A stretch of DNA of 64,000 nt from Bacillota bacterium (GTDB taxonomy: Bacteria; Bacillota; Clostridia; Tissierellales; Sedimentibacteraceae): positions 62,001 to 126,000 of the forward strand of contig JAEWJT010000004.1 of the NCBI GenBank assembly GCA_023386345.1. The letters run 5' to 3'. Position 1 is the first letter of the stretch. Every line of letters begins with the position of its first letter. Positions 8,543 through 16,840 of this stretch are shown piece after piece. The notes under the pieces are model-generated. The model was not told where the DNA came from, ran no database searches, and worked only from the letters and a program-made list of their open reading frames with translations. Position numbers and translations under genes: made by a program.

Positions 8543-9785
8543 AATTATTGTTCATGTTATATGCTTAATAGTAGCAATAGGTTTTTGGGCTTTAATCATG
8601 ATTGGTAAAAACCCATTAAACAGTAAATACTTTTATAAAGTACCTGTAACAATTAAAGATGCTGACATATTGAGAAAAGGTGATATAGAATACAAGCTTA
8701 TGGAAAATAAAGACAGCTTCACTGTAGATATCAAAGTCAGCGGATTAAATACTGATTTGTCAAAACTTGAAGCAAAGGACATAAGAGCTAGTGCTACAAT
8801 GCTTTCAAACTTTAATGAGGGTATAAATTCTTTGCTTGTCACAGTCGAAACCATAAATGATATGAAGGCTGAAGTTATATCCACAAAATATATCAAATGT
8901 ACGATTGAACAAATCGTGTCTGTTCCTGTCAATATTTCTGTTAGATATACAGGTGCTTTGACTGATGGATATTATATAAGCAGAGGATATTCAAATCCTG
9001 ATTCGATATTTGTAAAAGGGCCAAGGTCTATAGTCAACTCTGTCAGTAAGGCAGAGGCAGTTGTCGATATTGATAAAAAAGTAGAAAGTATCAGTGAAAA
9101 TAAACCTATAACGCTTAAAGATAATACAAATAAGGAAATAGATACAAGCTTATTGACCTTGTCTCAAAGCTCTGTAGAGGTTATATATGATATTTTCCCT
9201 ACAAAAACAGTTCCTATTAATATCGTTATTGCTGGAGACCCAGCAGAGGGGTATAGATTGACAGAGATTAAGCCTTCCTTTGATACTGTAAAAATAGCGG
9301 CTCATAAGGAAATTTTAAGTAAAATTACTGAGTTGGACACTGAGCCGATAGATATAGCAAACGCTGAATCACATGTCATCGTTGACCGAAAATTAAAATT
9401 ACCTAATGGAGTAATATTGACAGAAGGCTCTGATAAGCTTAATGTAATTGCTGTTATTGAGAAACTTGAAGAAAAAGAATTTATTTTTAGTTATAGTGAT
9501 ATTGAATTTATCAATATAGCAGATAACCTTATAATCGTTCCCCCTAATAATGAGGGCGAAGAAGAAAAACAAATTATAGTTAAGATAAAAGCAGTTGAAA
9601 GTGTTTTAAATACGATTAATAAAGAAAATATAAAACTTAGTGTTGATTTAACCGAAGCAGTTGAAGGAGCTAATGATGCTATTCTAAATATTAAATTAGA
9701 CTTAGCTAATGTAGTTGTAGAGAGCATAGTTAGTGACACTGAAATCATTAAGCTTAACTTAGAAAAAGTTGAGGTAGTGGAATAA
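8523..9785 (+). CDS. ybbR: YbbR-domain protein, CdaA regulator (CdaR-like)
   Basis: YbbR/CdaR is a membrane-anchored protein whose extracytoplasmic repeats bind CdaA and tune c-di-AMP output. The 420-residue product has an N-terminal membrane segment (about 9-27), then about four beta-rich YbbR repeats with recurring 'VPVNI' and 'VPINIV' starts. I chose ATG 8523 rather than the in-frame start near 8469 because AAGGTGGGGG sits 6-8 bases before it and the shorter form starts directly with the basic-hydrophobic anchor (MKIKNDKIIVHV). The start lies inside the end of cdaA. Confidence 0.92.
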   Translation: MKIKNDKIIVHVICLIVAIGFWALIMIGKNPLNSKYFYKVPVTIKDADILRKGDIEYKLMENKDSFTVDIKVSGLNTDLSKLEAKDIRASATMLSNFNEGINSLLVTVETINDMKAEVISTKYIKCTIEQIVSVPVNISVRYTGALTDGYYISRGYSNPDSIFVKGPRSIVNSVSKAEAVVDIDKKVESISENKPITLKDNTNKEIDTSLLTLSQSSVEVIYDIFPTKTVPINIVIAGDPAEGYRLTEIKPSFDTVKIAAHKEILSKITELDTEPIDIANAESHVIVDRKLKLPNGVILTEGSDKLNVIAVIEKLEEKEFIFSYSDIEFINIADNLIIVPPNNEGEEEKQIIVKIKAVESVLNTINKENIKLSVDLTEAVEGANDAILNIKLDLANVVVESIVSDTEIIKLNLEKVEVVE

Positions 9786-9827
9786 GAGTAGTTTTAATAT
9801 AATTTTTAAAGAATAGAGATCTGTCAA

Positions 9828-11249
9828 ATGAAAAATAAAAATGAAATTAAGCCAATTGATAATCATTTGAATAATTTAGAGGAATACAAGAGCCTTCTTG
9901 AAGCGATTTTTTTAAGCACTCAGGATGCTATTAGTGTTGTAAACAATCAGGGTGAGCATATAATGGTAAACCCTGCTTATACCAAAATAACCGGCATAAA
10001 TACTGAAGAAATCCTTGGGAAAGGTGCGCAGTATGATGTTTCAGAGGGCGAGAGTGTACATCTAAAAGTACTAGAGACAAAATCTGCGATAGAAGGAGCA
10101 ACTCTAAAGCTTAAACCTACAGGTAAAATTGTTATCGCACAGGCTTCGCCAATTATAGTTAATAACAAGCTTATCGGAAGCGTAGCGGGTCTAAAAGATG
10201 TGACTGAGATAAACAAGCTTAATGATAAGCTACAGGATGCAAAAAAGAAAATTAGACAGTTATCTGCAAAGTATATTTTTGATGATATAGTTGGTGATTC
10301 AAAGGTGTTTTTAGATGCTAAGCTTCAAGCACAAAAAGCTGCCAAGCTTCCTGTTACTGTGCTGCTGCGAGGAGAAAGCGGAACTGGAAAAGAACTGTTT
10401 GCTCACGCTATACACGCTCAAAGCGATAGAAAAAACAAACAATTCATTAGAATTAACTGCGCTGCCTTGCCTGAATCTCTTATAGAAAGCGAGCTTTTTG
10501 GATATGTAGAGGGTGCGTTTACAGGAGCGAAAAAAGGCGGCAAGAAAGGTATGTTTGAGGAGGCTAACAAAGGAACAATTTTTTTGGATGAAATTTCTGA
10601 GATAAATCTTAATACTCAGGTTAAACTTTTAAGGGTTTTACAGGAAAAGGAGATTAATAGGGTTGGTAGTCCGATTAGTATTCCAGTTGATGTTAGAATT
10701 ATTGCAGCTACAAATGTAAATCTTGAACAGGCAGTTAGAAATGGAAAATTCAGAGAAGATTTATATTATAGATTAAATATATTCCCTATAAATATACCAT
10801 CTCTTAAACAAAGAAAAGATGATATACCTTTACTTGCTAATGAATTTATTAAGAAATTCAATTATGAATATGGCAGAAACATTAGAGGTATAGAGGAACA
10901 GGCTATACATAAGCTTATGGATTACGATTGGCCGGGTAATGTTAGAGAGTTAGAAAATTTTATAGGTAGATGTATTATAAATATCAGCTTTAGTGAGCAG
11001 ATAATAAAGAAAAGTAATTTACCGCAGCAAAATATGAAATCAGAGGGTGTATATCTCTCTAAAGAGCTTTCGAATGATGAAATAGAAAGCTTAGATGAGT
11101 ATACAGCAAAGATGGAAGCAGAATATTTGCGAAATGTTTTAAATAGCTTAAATAACAATAAAACAGAGGCTGCAAAAAAGCTTGGCATTTCAATTAGAAG
11201 CTTGTATTATAAACTAGATAAATATGGAATTGATTATAATTTGTCATAA
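9828..11249 (+). CDS. Sigma-54-dependent activator with PAS domain (BkdR-like)
   Basis: Enhancer-binding proteins of this type remodel sigma-54 RNA polymerase with ATP. The 473-residue protein has a PAS domain (about 20-128), then an AAA+ domain with Walker A GESGTGKE at 182-189, the sigma-54 contact loop GAFTGA at 229-234 and Walker B GTIFLDEI at 249-256. A Fis-type helix-turn-helix is at the C-terminus (NKTEAAKKLGISIRSLYYK). The ligand of the PAS domain is unknown. It ends 113 bases before a -24/-12 promoter that drives ptb-buk and the oxidoreductase, and two palindromes in between are its likely binding sites. In Bacillus, BkdR does the same for a ptb/buk-containing operon. No clear terminator separates it from ybbR upstream. 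Confidence 0.93.
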   Translation: MKNKNEIKPIDNHLNNLEEYKSLLEAIFLSTQDAISVVNNQGEHIMVNPAYTKITGINTEEILGKGAQYDVSEGESVHLKVLETKSAIEGATLKLKPTGKIVIAQASPIIVNNKLIGSVAGLKDVTEINKLNDKLQDAKKKIRQLSAKYIFDDIVGDSKVFLDAKLQAQKAAKLPVTVLLRGESGTGKELFAHAIHAQSDRKNKQFIRINCAALPESLIESELFGYVEGAFTGAKKGGKKGMFEEANKGTIFLDEISEINLNTQVKLLRVLQEKEINRVGSPISIPVDVRIIAATNVNLEQAVRNGKFREDLYYRLNIFPINIPSLKQRKDDIPLLANEFIKKFNYEYGRNIRGIEEQAIHKLMDYDWPGNVRELENFIGRCIINISFSEQIIKKSNLPQQNMKSEGVYLSKELSNDEIESLDEYTAKMEAEYLRNVLNSLNNNKTEAAKKLGISIRSLYYKLDKYGIDYNLS

Positions 11250-11269
11250 GTATTAATGTATTTATGACA

Positions 11270-11301
11270 TTTTTTGCGTGCAAATTTTTGCATGCAAAAA
11301 A
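11270..11301 (+). promoter_or_regulatory. Tandem palindromic activator sites (UAS)
   Basis: Two adjacent copies of TTTGCRTGCAAA are present. The first is TTTTTTGCGTGCAAA at 11270-11284; the second is the perfect 16-bp palindrome TTTTTGCATGCAAAAA at 11285-11300. Their centres are about 14-15 bases apart, and they lie about 60-90 bases upstream of the -24 element, the usual position for enhancer-binding-protein sites. Confidence 0.75.
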
Positions 11302-11361
11302 ATTGGATAAAATATTTATAACGTATCTGTTGATAAATCAATATACAATATCTTGTCGTTT

Positions 11362-11377
11362 TGGCATGGTATTTGCA
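11362..11377 (+). promoter_or_regulatory. Sigma-54 (-24/-12) promoter of the ptb operon
   Basis: TGGCATGGTATTTGCA matches the consensus TGGCAC-N5-TTGCW. The invariant GG (11363-11364) and GC (11375-11376) are exactly 12 bases apart. It lies 58 bases before the GTG start of ptb. Confidence 0.88.
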
Positions 11378-11434
11378 TAAAATATATATAATGCCACTTG
11401 ATGTAATCAAGGTATGGCGTAATAGGAGGTTAGT

Positions 11435-12331
11435 GTGAGAAATTTTGAGGACATTCTAAAATTTGCAACTAATAAAAACGTTAAAATTGCAGTTGCAGCA
11501 GCACACGATATGGAGGTTTTGTCAGCTATAAAAATGGCAATGGAGCTTAACTTAGTTACTCCAATACTTGTGGGCGATAAAGTACAGATATTAAAATATG
11601 CAGAAGAATTGCAGCTTAAATTAGATAGTATTGAAATAATAGATGAGGCAGATATACAGAAAGCTTCTGAAATAGCAGTTAAATTAGTTCACGATGCTAA
11701 GGCTAAAATATTGATGAAAGGCTTAGTTGACACATCAATTATTTTAAGAGCAGTATTGAACAAAGAATTTGGCTTAAGAACGAGCAATCTTTTAAGCCAT
11801 GCAGCAGTTTTTGAATTAGAAAAGTATCATAAGCTCTTGTTTGTGACAGATGCTGCCATGAATCTATCTCCAAATGCTGATGAAAAGAGACAGATAACAG
11901 AGAATATAGTTTCTCTTGCTCATTCTTTAAGCATAAAAGAGCCAAAAGTTGCAGTTATATGTGCAAAGGAAAAAGTAGACCCTAAGATGATAGCAACAGT
12001 AGATGCAGCTGATTTAGTTGAGAAAAATAAATCTGGAGAATTATCAGGCTGTATAATTGGAGGACCTTTTGCTTTAGACAATGCTATATCTAAAGAAGCC
12101 GCTAAACACAAAGGTATAAATGACCCTGTTGCAGGAGATGCAGATATACTCCTAATGCCTACTATAGAAGCAGGCAATGTATTATATAAGTCACTTGCAT
12201 TTTTATCAAATTCTAAGAACGCAGGAATACTACTCGGCGCAGCGGCTCCAATAGTTTTAACATCAAGAGCAGATACAGACGAAGCAAAATTAAATTCAAT
12301 AGCACTTGCAGTACTTCATGCTAGGTTATAA
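11435..12331 (+). CDS. ptb: Phosphate (iso)butyryltransferase
   Basis: Ptb exchanges CoA on butyryl- or branched-chain acyl-CoA for phosphate, giving the acyl phosphate used by Buk. The 298-residue protein covers the whole PTA/PTB fold, with family stretches such as 'AAAHDMEVLSAI', 'MKGLVDTS' and the C-terminal 'LTSRADTDEAKLNS'. GTG 11435 is taken as start because AGGAGGT ends 4 bases before it. It is the first gene after the sigma-54 promoter, followed by buk 66 bases later. The branched-chain preference is inferred from the operon, not from visible residues. Confidence 0.93.
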   Translation: MRNFEDILKFATNKNVKIAVAAAHDMEVLSAIKMAMELNLVTPILVGDKVQILKYAEELQLKLDSIEIIDEADIQKASEIAVKLVHDAKAKILMKGLVDTSIILRAVLNKEFGLRTSNLLSHAAVFELEKYHKLLFVTDAAMNLSPNADEKRQITENIVSLAHSLSIKEPKVAVICAKEKVDPKMIATVDAADLVEKNKSGELSGCIIGGPFALDNAISKEAAKHKGINDPVAGDADILLMPTIEAGNVLYKSLAFLSNSKNAGILLGAAAPIVLTSRADTDEAKLNSIALAVLHARL

Positions 12332-12333
12332 TT

Positions 12334-12360
12334 TATCGGGATACTTACATACTCCCGATA
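12334..12360 (+). other. Intercistronic hairpin between ptb and buk
   Basis: TATCGGGA (12334-12341) and TCCCGATA (12353-12360) form a perfect 8-bp stem with an 11-base loop and no T-tract after it. This suggests an mRNA-stabilising or processing hairpin rather than a terminator. Confidence 0.55.
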
Positions 12361-12397
12361 TGAAATATAGTAAAATAATATCTCAAGGAGCAAAAAA

Positions 12398-13471
12398 ATG
12401 CAAAAATTAAGACAATTAGTTATCAATCCAGGCTCAACTTCAACAAAAATTGCAGTTTTTGACAATGAAGAGCTTATATTTGAAAAAACATTAAGACATC
12501 AAACAGAAGAATTATCACCTTTTGAAAAAATATCAGACCAATATGAATTTAGAATGAATATAATTTTAGATGCACTTAAGGAAAATAATATAGAATTATC
12601 TTCGTTATCAGCTATTGTTGGACGTGGAGGACTTTTAAAGCCTATTGAGGGTGGAACATATAGCATAAATGAAAAAATGCTTGAAGATTTAAAGATAGGC
12701 TTCCAAGGCGAACACGCATCAAATCTTGGAGGAATGATAGCACATTCTATATCGCAAAAATTAAATATTCCTTCATTTATTGTTGACCCGGTTGTTGTTG
12801 ATGAAATGGAAGATATAGCAAGAATAAGCGGTCATCCAAATTTTGAAAGAGTAAGTATATTCCATGCTCTAAATCAAAAGGCAGTTGCAAGACGTTGTGC
12901 TAAAGAGTTAGGTAAGAAATATGATGAGTTAAACTTCATAGTAGCTCACCTTGGCGGTGGAATTTCCGTAGGAGCTCATAAAATGGGACGAGTTGTCGAT
13001 GTTAACAATGCACTTGACGGAGAAGGACCATTTTCACCAGAGCGTTCAGGAGGACTTCCAGTTGGTGCTTTAGCAAAGGCTTGCTTTAGTGGAAAATATA
13101 CTAAAGAGCAGGTTGGCAAAATGATTAAGGGCAATGGCGGTCTTAGTGCTTATTTAGACACAAATAACTGTATGCAAGTAGAAAACATGGCAAAATCCGG
13201 AGATGAAAAAGCAAAACTTATATATGATGCAATGGCATACCAAGTAGCAAAATCAATTGGAGAATGTGCAGTAGTATTAGATGGTAAGGTTGACGGCATA
13301 GTTATCACAGGTGGTATAGCTTATGATAAGGATTTTGTTAAATTTATATCTGACAAGGCTGGCTTTATAGCAAAAGTATTTGCATATCCAGGTGAAGATG
13401 AGCTTTTAGCATTAACACAAGGCGGCTTAAGAGTGTTAAGAGGCGAAGAAAAAGCAAAGGTTTATGAATAG
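12398..13471 (+). CDS. buk: Butyrate / branched-chain fatty acid kinase
   Basis: Buk transfers the phosphate of an acyl phosphate to ADP, making ATP and the free acid. The 357-residue protein is in the acetate/butyrate kinase (ASKHA) family: N-terminal phosphate loop NPGSTSTK (about residues 9-16), 'VGRGG', HLGGGISVG in the middle and the adenosine-binding 'GGIAYDKDF' near the end. AAGGAG lies 7-8 bases before the ATG. It follows ptb and precedes the P-loop ATPase gene, so it gives the energy-yielding step of the operon. Confidence 0.94.
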   Translation: MQKLRQLVINPGSTSTKIAVFDNEELIFEKTLRHQTEELSPFEKISDQYEFRMNIILDALKENNIELSSLSAIVGRGGLLKPIEGGTYSINEKMLEDLKIGFQGEHASNLGGMIAHSISQKLNIPSFIVDPVVVDEMEDIARISGHPNFERVSIFHALNQKAVARRCAKELGKKYDELNFIVAHLGGGISVGAHKMGRVVDVNNALDGEGPFSPERSGGLPVGALAKACFSGKYTKEQVGKMIKGNGGLSAYLDTNNCMQVENMAKSGDEKAKLIYDAMAYQVAKSIGECAVVLDGKVDGIVITGGIAYDKDFVKFISDKAGFIAKVFAYPGEDELLALTQGGLRVLRGEEKAKVYE

Positions 13472-13495
13472 AAACATTTAGAAAGAAGGATTTTT

Positions 13496-14164
13496 TTGAA
13501 AAGATTAATTATAGTAACTGGTCATTATGGAAGTGGAAAAACAGAATTTTCAGTAAATTTAGCAATAGATTTAAAAAAGACAAATGAAAAAGTGAGTATT
13601 GCAGATTTAGACATAGTAAACACATACTTTCGTTCAAGAGAAAGAGGCGAGTTTTTAGAGTCTATTGGCGTTCATGTGTGCGATAGCAGTATTAAAGCTT
13701 CTACCTTAGATTTACCAGCAATTCCGGCAGAGGTAATGGGCATTATTAAGGATGAGTCTGCAAAAGCTATATTAGATATCGGTGGAGATGCTGTTGGGGC
13801 AAGAGCCTTAGCACAGTTTTCGCATTTAATAAATAGAGTAGAACATGATTTGCTATTTGTGATTAATGCAAACAGACCAGAAACACAAAACGCTGAAGAT
13901 GTAATCACTTATATAAGAGCTATAGAAGAAACATCAGGCTTGAAGGTTACAGGACTTGTAAATACAACACATCTTCTTAAAAGCACAAGCCTTGAAGATG
14001 TAGAGAGAGGTCATAAACTTGCAAAAGAAGTTAGTAGTTTGACAGGTATTCCTGTTACTCATGAAGTAGCAATAGAAAGTGTTGCAAGTCAAGTTAAGGA
14101 TGAAGAAATAAAAGAAAAATTATTCCCTATAAAAATGTACATGAGGGAAGACTGGATGAGTTAG
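13496..14164 (+). CDS. P-loop ATPase of the MinD/CobQ type in the oxoacid operon
   Basis: The 222-residue protein begins with the P-loop GHYGSGKTE (about 8-16). A deviant-Walker/SIMIBI-type 'ADLDIVNTYFRSRE' follows, then a Walker B-like 'AILDIGGDAVGA'. The fold is that of small nucleotide-switch ATPases used in metal-cluster or cofactor handling. Its precise job is unknown. It lies between buk and the ferredoxin subunit of the oxidoreductase, so a role in maturing or regulating that iron-sulfur enzyme is possible but is inference. TTG 13496 is the start, with AGAAAGAAGGA five bases upstream. Confidence 0.8.
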   Translation: MKRLIIVTGHYGSGKTEFSVNLAIDLKKTNEKVSIADLDIVNTYFRSRERGEFLESIGVHVCDSSIKASTLDLPAIPAEVMGIIKDESAKAILDIGGDAVGARALAQFSHLINRVEHDLLFVINANRPETQNAEDVITYIRAIEETSGLKVTGLVNTTHLLKSTSLEDVERGHKLAKEVSSLTGIPVTHEVAIESVASQVKDEEIKEKLFPIKMYMREDWMS

Positions 14165-14198
14165 TAACAAAATTAATTTATATATTTGGAGGTTTATA

Positions 14199-14414
14199 AT
14201 GGCTAAAGGTAAAGTAACATTTAACGAGGACATTTGCAAAGGATGCGAATTATGCGTTTCTGTATGTCCTAAAAAGATTATCAGTTTAAATGCTGATAAA
14301 ATAAACAAAAAAGGATACAACCCAGCTCATGTAGTTGATATGGATGAGTGTATAGCTTGTGGTAACTGTGCTATTATGTGTCCTGATTCAGTAATAAAAG
14401 TAGAAAGATTATAA
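14199..14414 (+). CDS. vorD: 2-oxoacid:ferredoxin oxidoreductase, ferredoxin-like delta subunit
   Basis: This 71-residue subunit carries two 4Fe-4S clusters bound by C-x2-C-x2-C-x3-CP motifs (CKGCELCVSVCP near 14-25 and CIACGNCAIMCP near 50-61). It passes electrons from the thiamine-containing subunit to external ferredoxin. TTGGAGG precedes the ATG. It is the first of four contiguous subunit genes. Confidence 0.93.
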   Translation: MAKGKVTFNEDICKGCELCVSVCPKKIISLNADKINKKGYNPAHVVDMDECIACGNCAIMCPDSVIKVERL

Positions 14415-14432
14415 TAATGGAGGAGAGATTAA

Positions 14433-15494
14433 ATGGCTAAGGTTTTAATGAAAGGTAATGAAGCTATAGGAGCAGCAGCTATAAAAGCAGGATGTAAATA
14501 TTTCTTTGGATATCCAATAACTCCACAGAGTGAATTGCCTGAATATATGTCAAGTGAACTGCCAAAGGTAGGCGGAGTATTTTTACAAGCAGAAAGTGAA
14601 GTAGCAGCTATAAATATGGTTTATGGTGCAGCAGGTGCTGGAGTTAGAGTAATGACCAGTACATCAAGTCCAGGAATGGCTCTAAAGCAAGAAGGTATAA
14701 CTTATTGTGCAGGAGCAGAGCTTCCTTGCGTTATAGTAAACGTAATGAGAGGCGGCCCAGGACTTGGAGGAATTCAACCGAGCCAATCTGACTATTTCCA
14801 AGCAACTCGTGGAGGCGGAAATGGAGACTACAGAACAATAGTATATGCTCCTGCAAGTATCCAAGAGCTTGTTGACTATGTAATGGACGCATTTGTAAAG
14901 GCTGACCAATACAGAATGCCAGTTATAATATTAGCTGATGGTATGATTGGACAAATGATGGAAGCTGTTGAATTTAAAGAGCCAAAAGAAGTAAAATTAG
15001 AAGAAAAAACATGGGCAACTGATGGAACAAAAGGAAAGAGAAAGCCAAATGTTATAAATTCTCTATACCTTGACCCACAAGCTTTAGAAGATCATAACTG
15101 GAAATTAGACAGAAGATATAAAGAAATAGAACAAAATGAAGTATTAGTAGAAAGCTATGGCTTAGAAGATGCTGATGTAGTGTGCGTAGCATACGGTACA
15201 ACTGCAAGAATAGTTAAAAATGCTATAGAGGATTGTAAAGCAAAAGGATTAAAGGTTGGTTTTATTAGACCTATAACATTATGGCCTTTCCCTTATGATG
15301 AATTCAAGAAGATAAATCCAAACTGCAAGGGCTTATTGACTGTAGAAATGAGTACAGGACAAATGATAGATGATGTTAAAATTGCAGCAGAAGGAAAATT
15401 CCCAGTACACTTCAACGGTAGAGTTGGCGGAATGGTTCCAACACCTGCAAGTGTAGCTGTAGATATAGAAAAAATAGCTGGAGGTACAAAATAA
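14433..15494 (+). CDS. vorB: 2-oxoacid:ferredoxin oxidoreductase, alpha subunit (VorB-like)
   Basis: The alpha subunit supplies the domain that, with the beta subunit, binds thiamine diphosphate and the 2-oxoacid. The 353-residue protein starts MAKVLMKGNEAIGAAAI, has the family 'YPITPQSELPEYM' and 'SEVAAINMVYGAAGAG' stretches, and ends with a transketolase-C-like domain. GGAGGAG lies before the ATG. Similarity in length and order (ferredoxin, alpha, beta, gamma) points to the 2-oxoisovalerate type; a 2-oxoglutarate enzyme is the alternative. Linkage with ptb and buk favours branched-chain 2-oxoacids. Confidence 0.9.
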   Translation: MAKVLMKGNEAIGAAAIKAGCKYFFGYPITPQSELPEYMSSELPKVGGVFLQAESEVAAINMVYGAAGAGVRVMTSTSSPGMALKQEGITYCAGAELPCVIVNVMRGGPGLGGIQPSQSDYFQATRGGGNGDYRTIVYAPASIQELVDYVMDAFVKADQYRMPVIILADGMIGQMMEAVEFKEPKEVKLEEKTWATDGTKGKRKPNVINSLYLDPQALEDHNWKLDRRYKEIEQNEVLVESYGLEDADVVCVAYGTTARIVKNAIEDCKAKGLKVGFIRPITLWPFPYDEFKKINPNCKGLLTVEMSTGQMIDDVKIAAEGKFPVHFNGRVGGMVPTPASVAVDIEKIAGGTK

Positions 15495-16240
15495 TGACAA
15501 TAGTATATGAAAAATCACAAGGTTTGACAGATAATCAAACACACTACTGTCCAGGATGTACACATGGAGTAATCCATAAATTGGTAGCAGAGGTTTTAGT
15601 TGAATTAGGAGTTTTAGGAGATGCAATAGGAGTTGCTCCTGTTGGATGTGCGGTTCTTGCATATAATTATTTTAATTGCGATATGTCAGAGGCAGCACAC
15701 GGAAGAGCTCCAGCAGTTGCAACAGGAATTAAAAGAGTAAGACCTGAAAACACTGTATTTACTTATCAAGGAGATGGTGACCTAGCATCTATAGGTACAG
15801 CAGAAATAGTTCACGCAGCTCACAGAGGAGAAAAGATAACTACAATATTTGTAAATAACGGAATATATGGTATGACTGGAGGACAGATGGCTCCTACAAC
15901 ATTGATAGGACAAAAAGCTACTACTGCTCCGCTTGGACGTACAGTAGAGCATTCAGGAAGACCAATAAGAATGTCAGAAATGCTTGCAACTATAGATGGA
16001 GCACAATTTGTTGAGCGTGTTTCAGTTCATAATCCTGCAAACATTAGAAAAGCTAAAAAAGCAATAAAAAGAGCGTTCGAATGTCAAATTCAAGGCAAAG
16101 GCTTTGCTATAGTTGAAGTATTGTCAACATGTCCAACTAACTGGGGACAAACACCTGTCAATGCTTTAAAATGGCTTGAAGAAAACATGATTCCATATTA
16201 TCCTTTAGGAAATTTCAGAGATTTTGAGGGGGACAAATAA
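15494..16240 (+). CDS. vorA: 2-oxoacid:ferredoxin oxidoreductase, beta (TPP-binding) subunit
   Basis: The 248-residue subunit binds thiamine diphosphate-Mg through a GDGD motif near residue 93 followed by the expected Asn (FVNNGIYGMTGGQM). It also has the early 'CPGCTHG' cysteine motif near residues 19-25, which this family uses for an iron-sulfur cluster. Its ATG overlaps the stop codon of the alpha gene by one base, so the two are translationally coupled. The enzyme decarboxylates the 2-oxoacid and forms the acyl-CoA with reduction of ferredoxin. Confidence 0.92.
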   Translation: MTIVYEKSQGLTDNQTHYCPGCTHGVIHKLVAEVLVELGVLGDAIGVAPVGCAVLAYNYFNCDMSEAAHGRAPAVATGIKRVRPENTVFTYQGDGDLASIGTAEIVHAAHRGEKITTIFVNNGIYGMTGGQMAPTTLIGQKATTAPLGRTVEHSGRPIRMSEMLATIDGAQFVERVSVHNPANIRKAKKAIKRAFECQIQGKGFAIVEVLSTCPTNWGQTPVNALKWLEENMIPYYPLGNFRDFEGDK

Positions 16241-16241
16241 C

Positions 16242-16784
16242 ATGAATGAAAAAGTTATAATGGCAGGATTTGGTGGCCAAGGTATAATGGCTATAGGTAA
16301 AATACTTGCATACGCAGGAATGCTTGAAAATAAAGAAGTTTCATGGTTGCCATCATATGGACCTGAAATGAGAGGCGGTACTGCAAACTGTGCGGTTATA
16401 GTTTCAGATAAGCCAGTTGGTTCGCCTGTTATCACTAATGATGCTACATCAGCTTTAGTACTTAATTTGCCTTCATTAGATAAATTTGAAAATGATGTTG
16501 TAGCAGGTGGAAAAATAATAGTAAACAGCTCATTGATAGATAAAAAGGTTACAAGAACAGATGTTGATGCTTATTATGTAGAGGCTAATAAAATAGCAAC
16601 AGAATTAGGCAATGTAAAAGCAGTAAACATGGTAATGCTAGGTGCATACTTAGAGTTATTTAAGCCTGTTAGCTTAAAATCAGTTTTAGACGCTTTCTTA
16701 AAGGTATTTGGCGAGGATAAAGCTAAGTTACTACCACTTAATGAAAAAGCATTGATGGCTGGTGCAGAGGCTGTTAGAAGATAA
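16242..16784 (+). CDS. vorC: 2-oxoacid:ferredoxin oxidoreductase, gamma subunit
   Basis: The 180-residue protein begins MNEKVIMAGFGGQGIM, the typical gamma-subunit start, and has the 'SYGPEMRGGTANC' motif of the pyruvate-ferredoxin oxidoreductase gamma family. ATG 16242 is preferred over an in-frame TTG at 16224 because GAGGGGGA lies about 8 bases upstream of it. One base separates it from the beta gene stop. It is the last gene of the sigma-54 operon, and a strong terminator follows. Confidence 0.92.
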   Translation: MNEKVIMAGFGGQGIMAIGKILAYAGMLENKEVSWLPSYGPEMRGGTANCAVIVSDKPVGSPVITNDATSALVLNLPSLDKFENDVVAGGKIIVNSSLIDKKVTRTDVDAYYVEANKIATELGNVKAVNMVMLGAYLELFKPVSLKSVLDAFLKVFGEDKAKLLPLNEKALMAGAEAVRR

Positions 16785-16794
16785 ATAATAAATA

Positions 16795-16839
16795 AAATAG
16801 CTGATAAGCTTGTTTTACACAAGAGCTTATCAGCTATTT
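16795..16839. terminator. Bidirectional terminator after the oxidoreductase operon
   Basis: AAATAGCTGATAAGCT (16795-16810) pairs perfectly with AGCTTATCAGCTATTT (16824-16839). CTTGT/ACAAG pairing continues near the loop. It lies between two converging genes and has T-rich flanks on both sides. Confidence 0.9.
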
Positions 16840-16840
16840 C

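Noticed and set aside
11270..11301. Palindromes after the sigma-54 activator gene considered as its terminator
   Set aside because: The second palindrome has no loop to form a stable hairpin and the first is nearly the same sequence in tandem; position relative to the -24/-12 promoter fits activator sites better.
16224..16242. Upstream TTG start for the gamma subunit
   Set aside because: It overlaps the likely ribosome binding site GAGGGGGA and adds residues not typical of the family; ATG 16242 gives the usual MNEKVIMAGFGGQG start.
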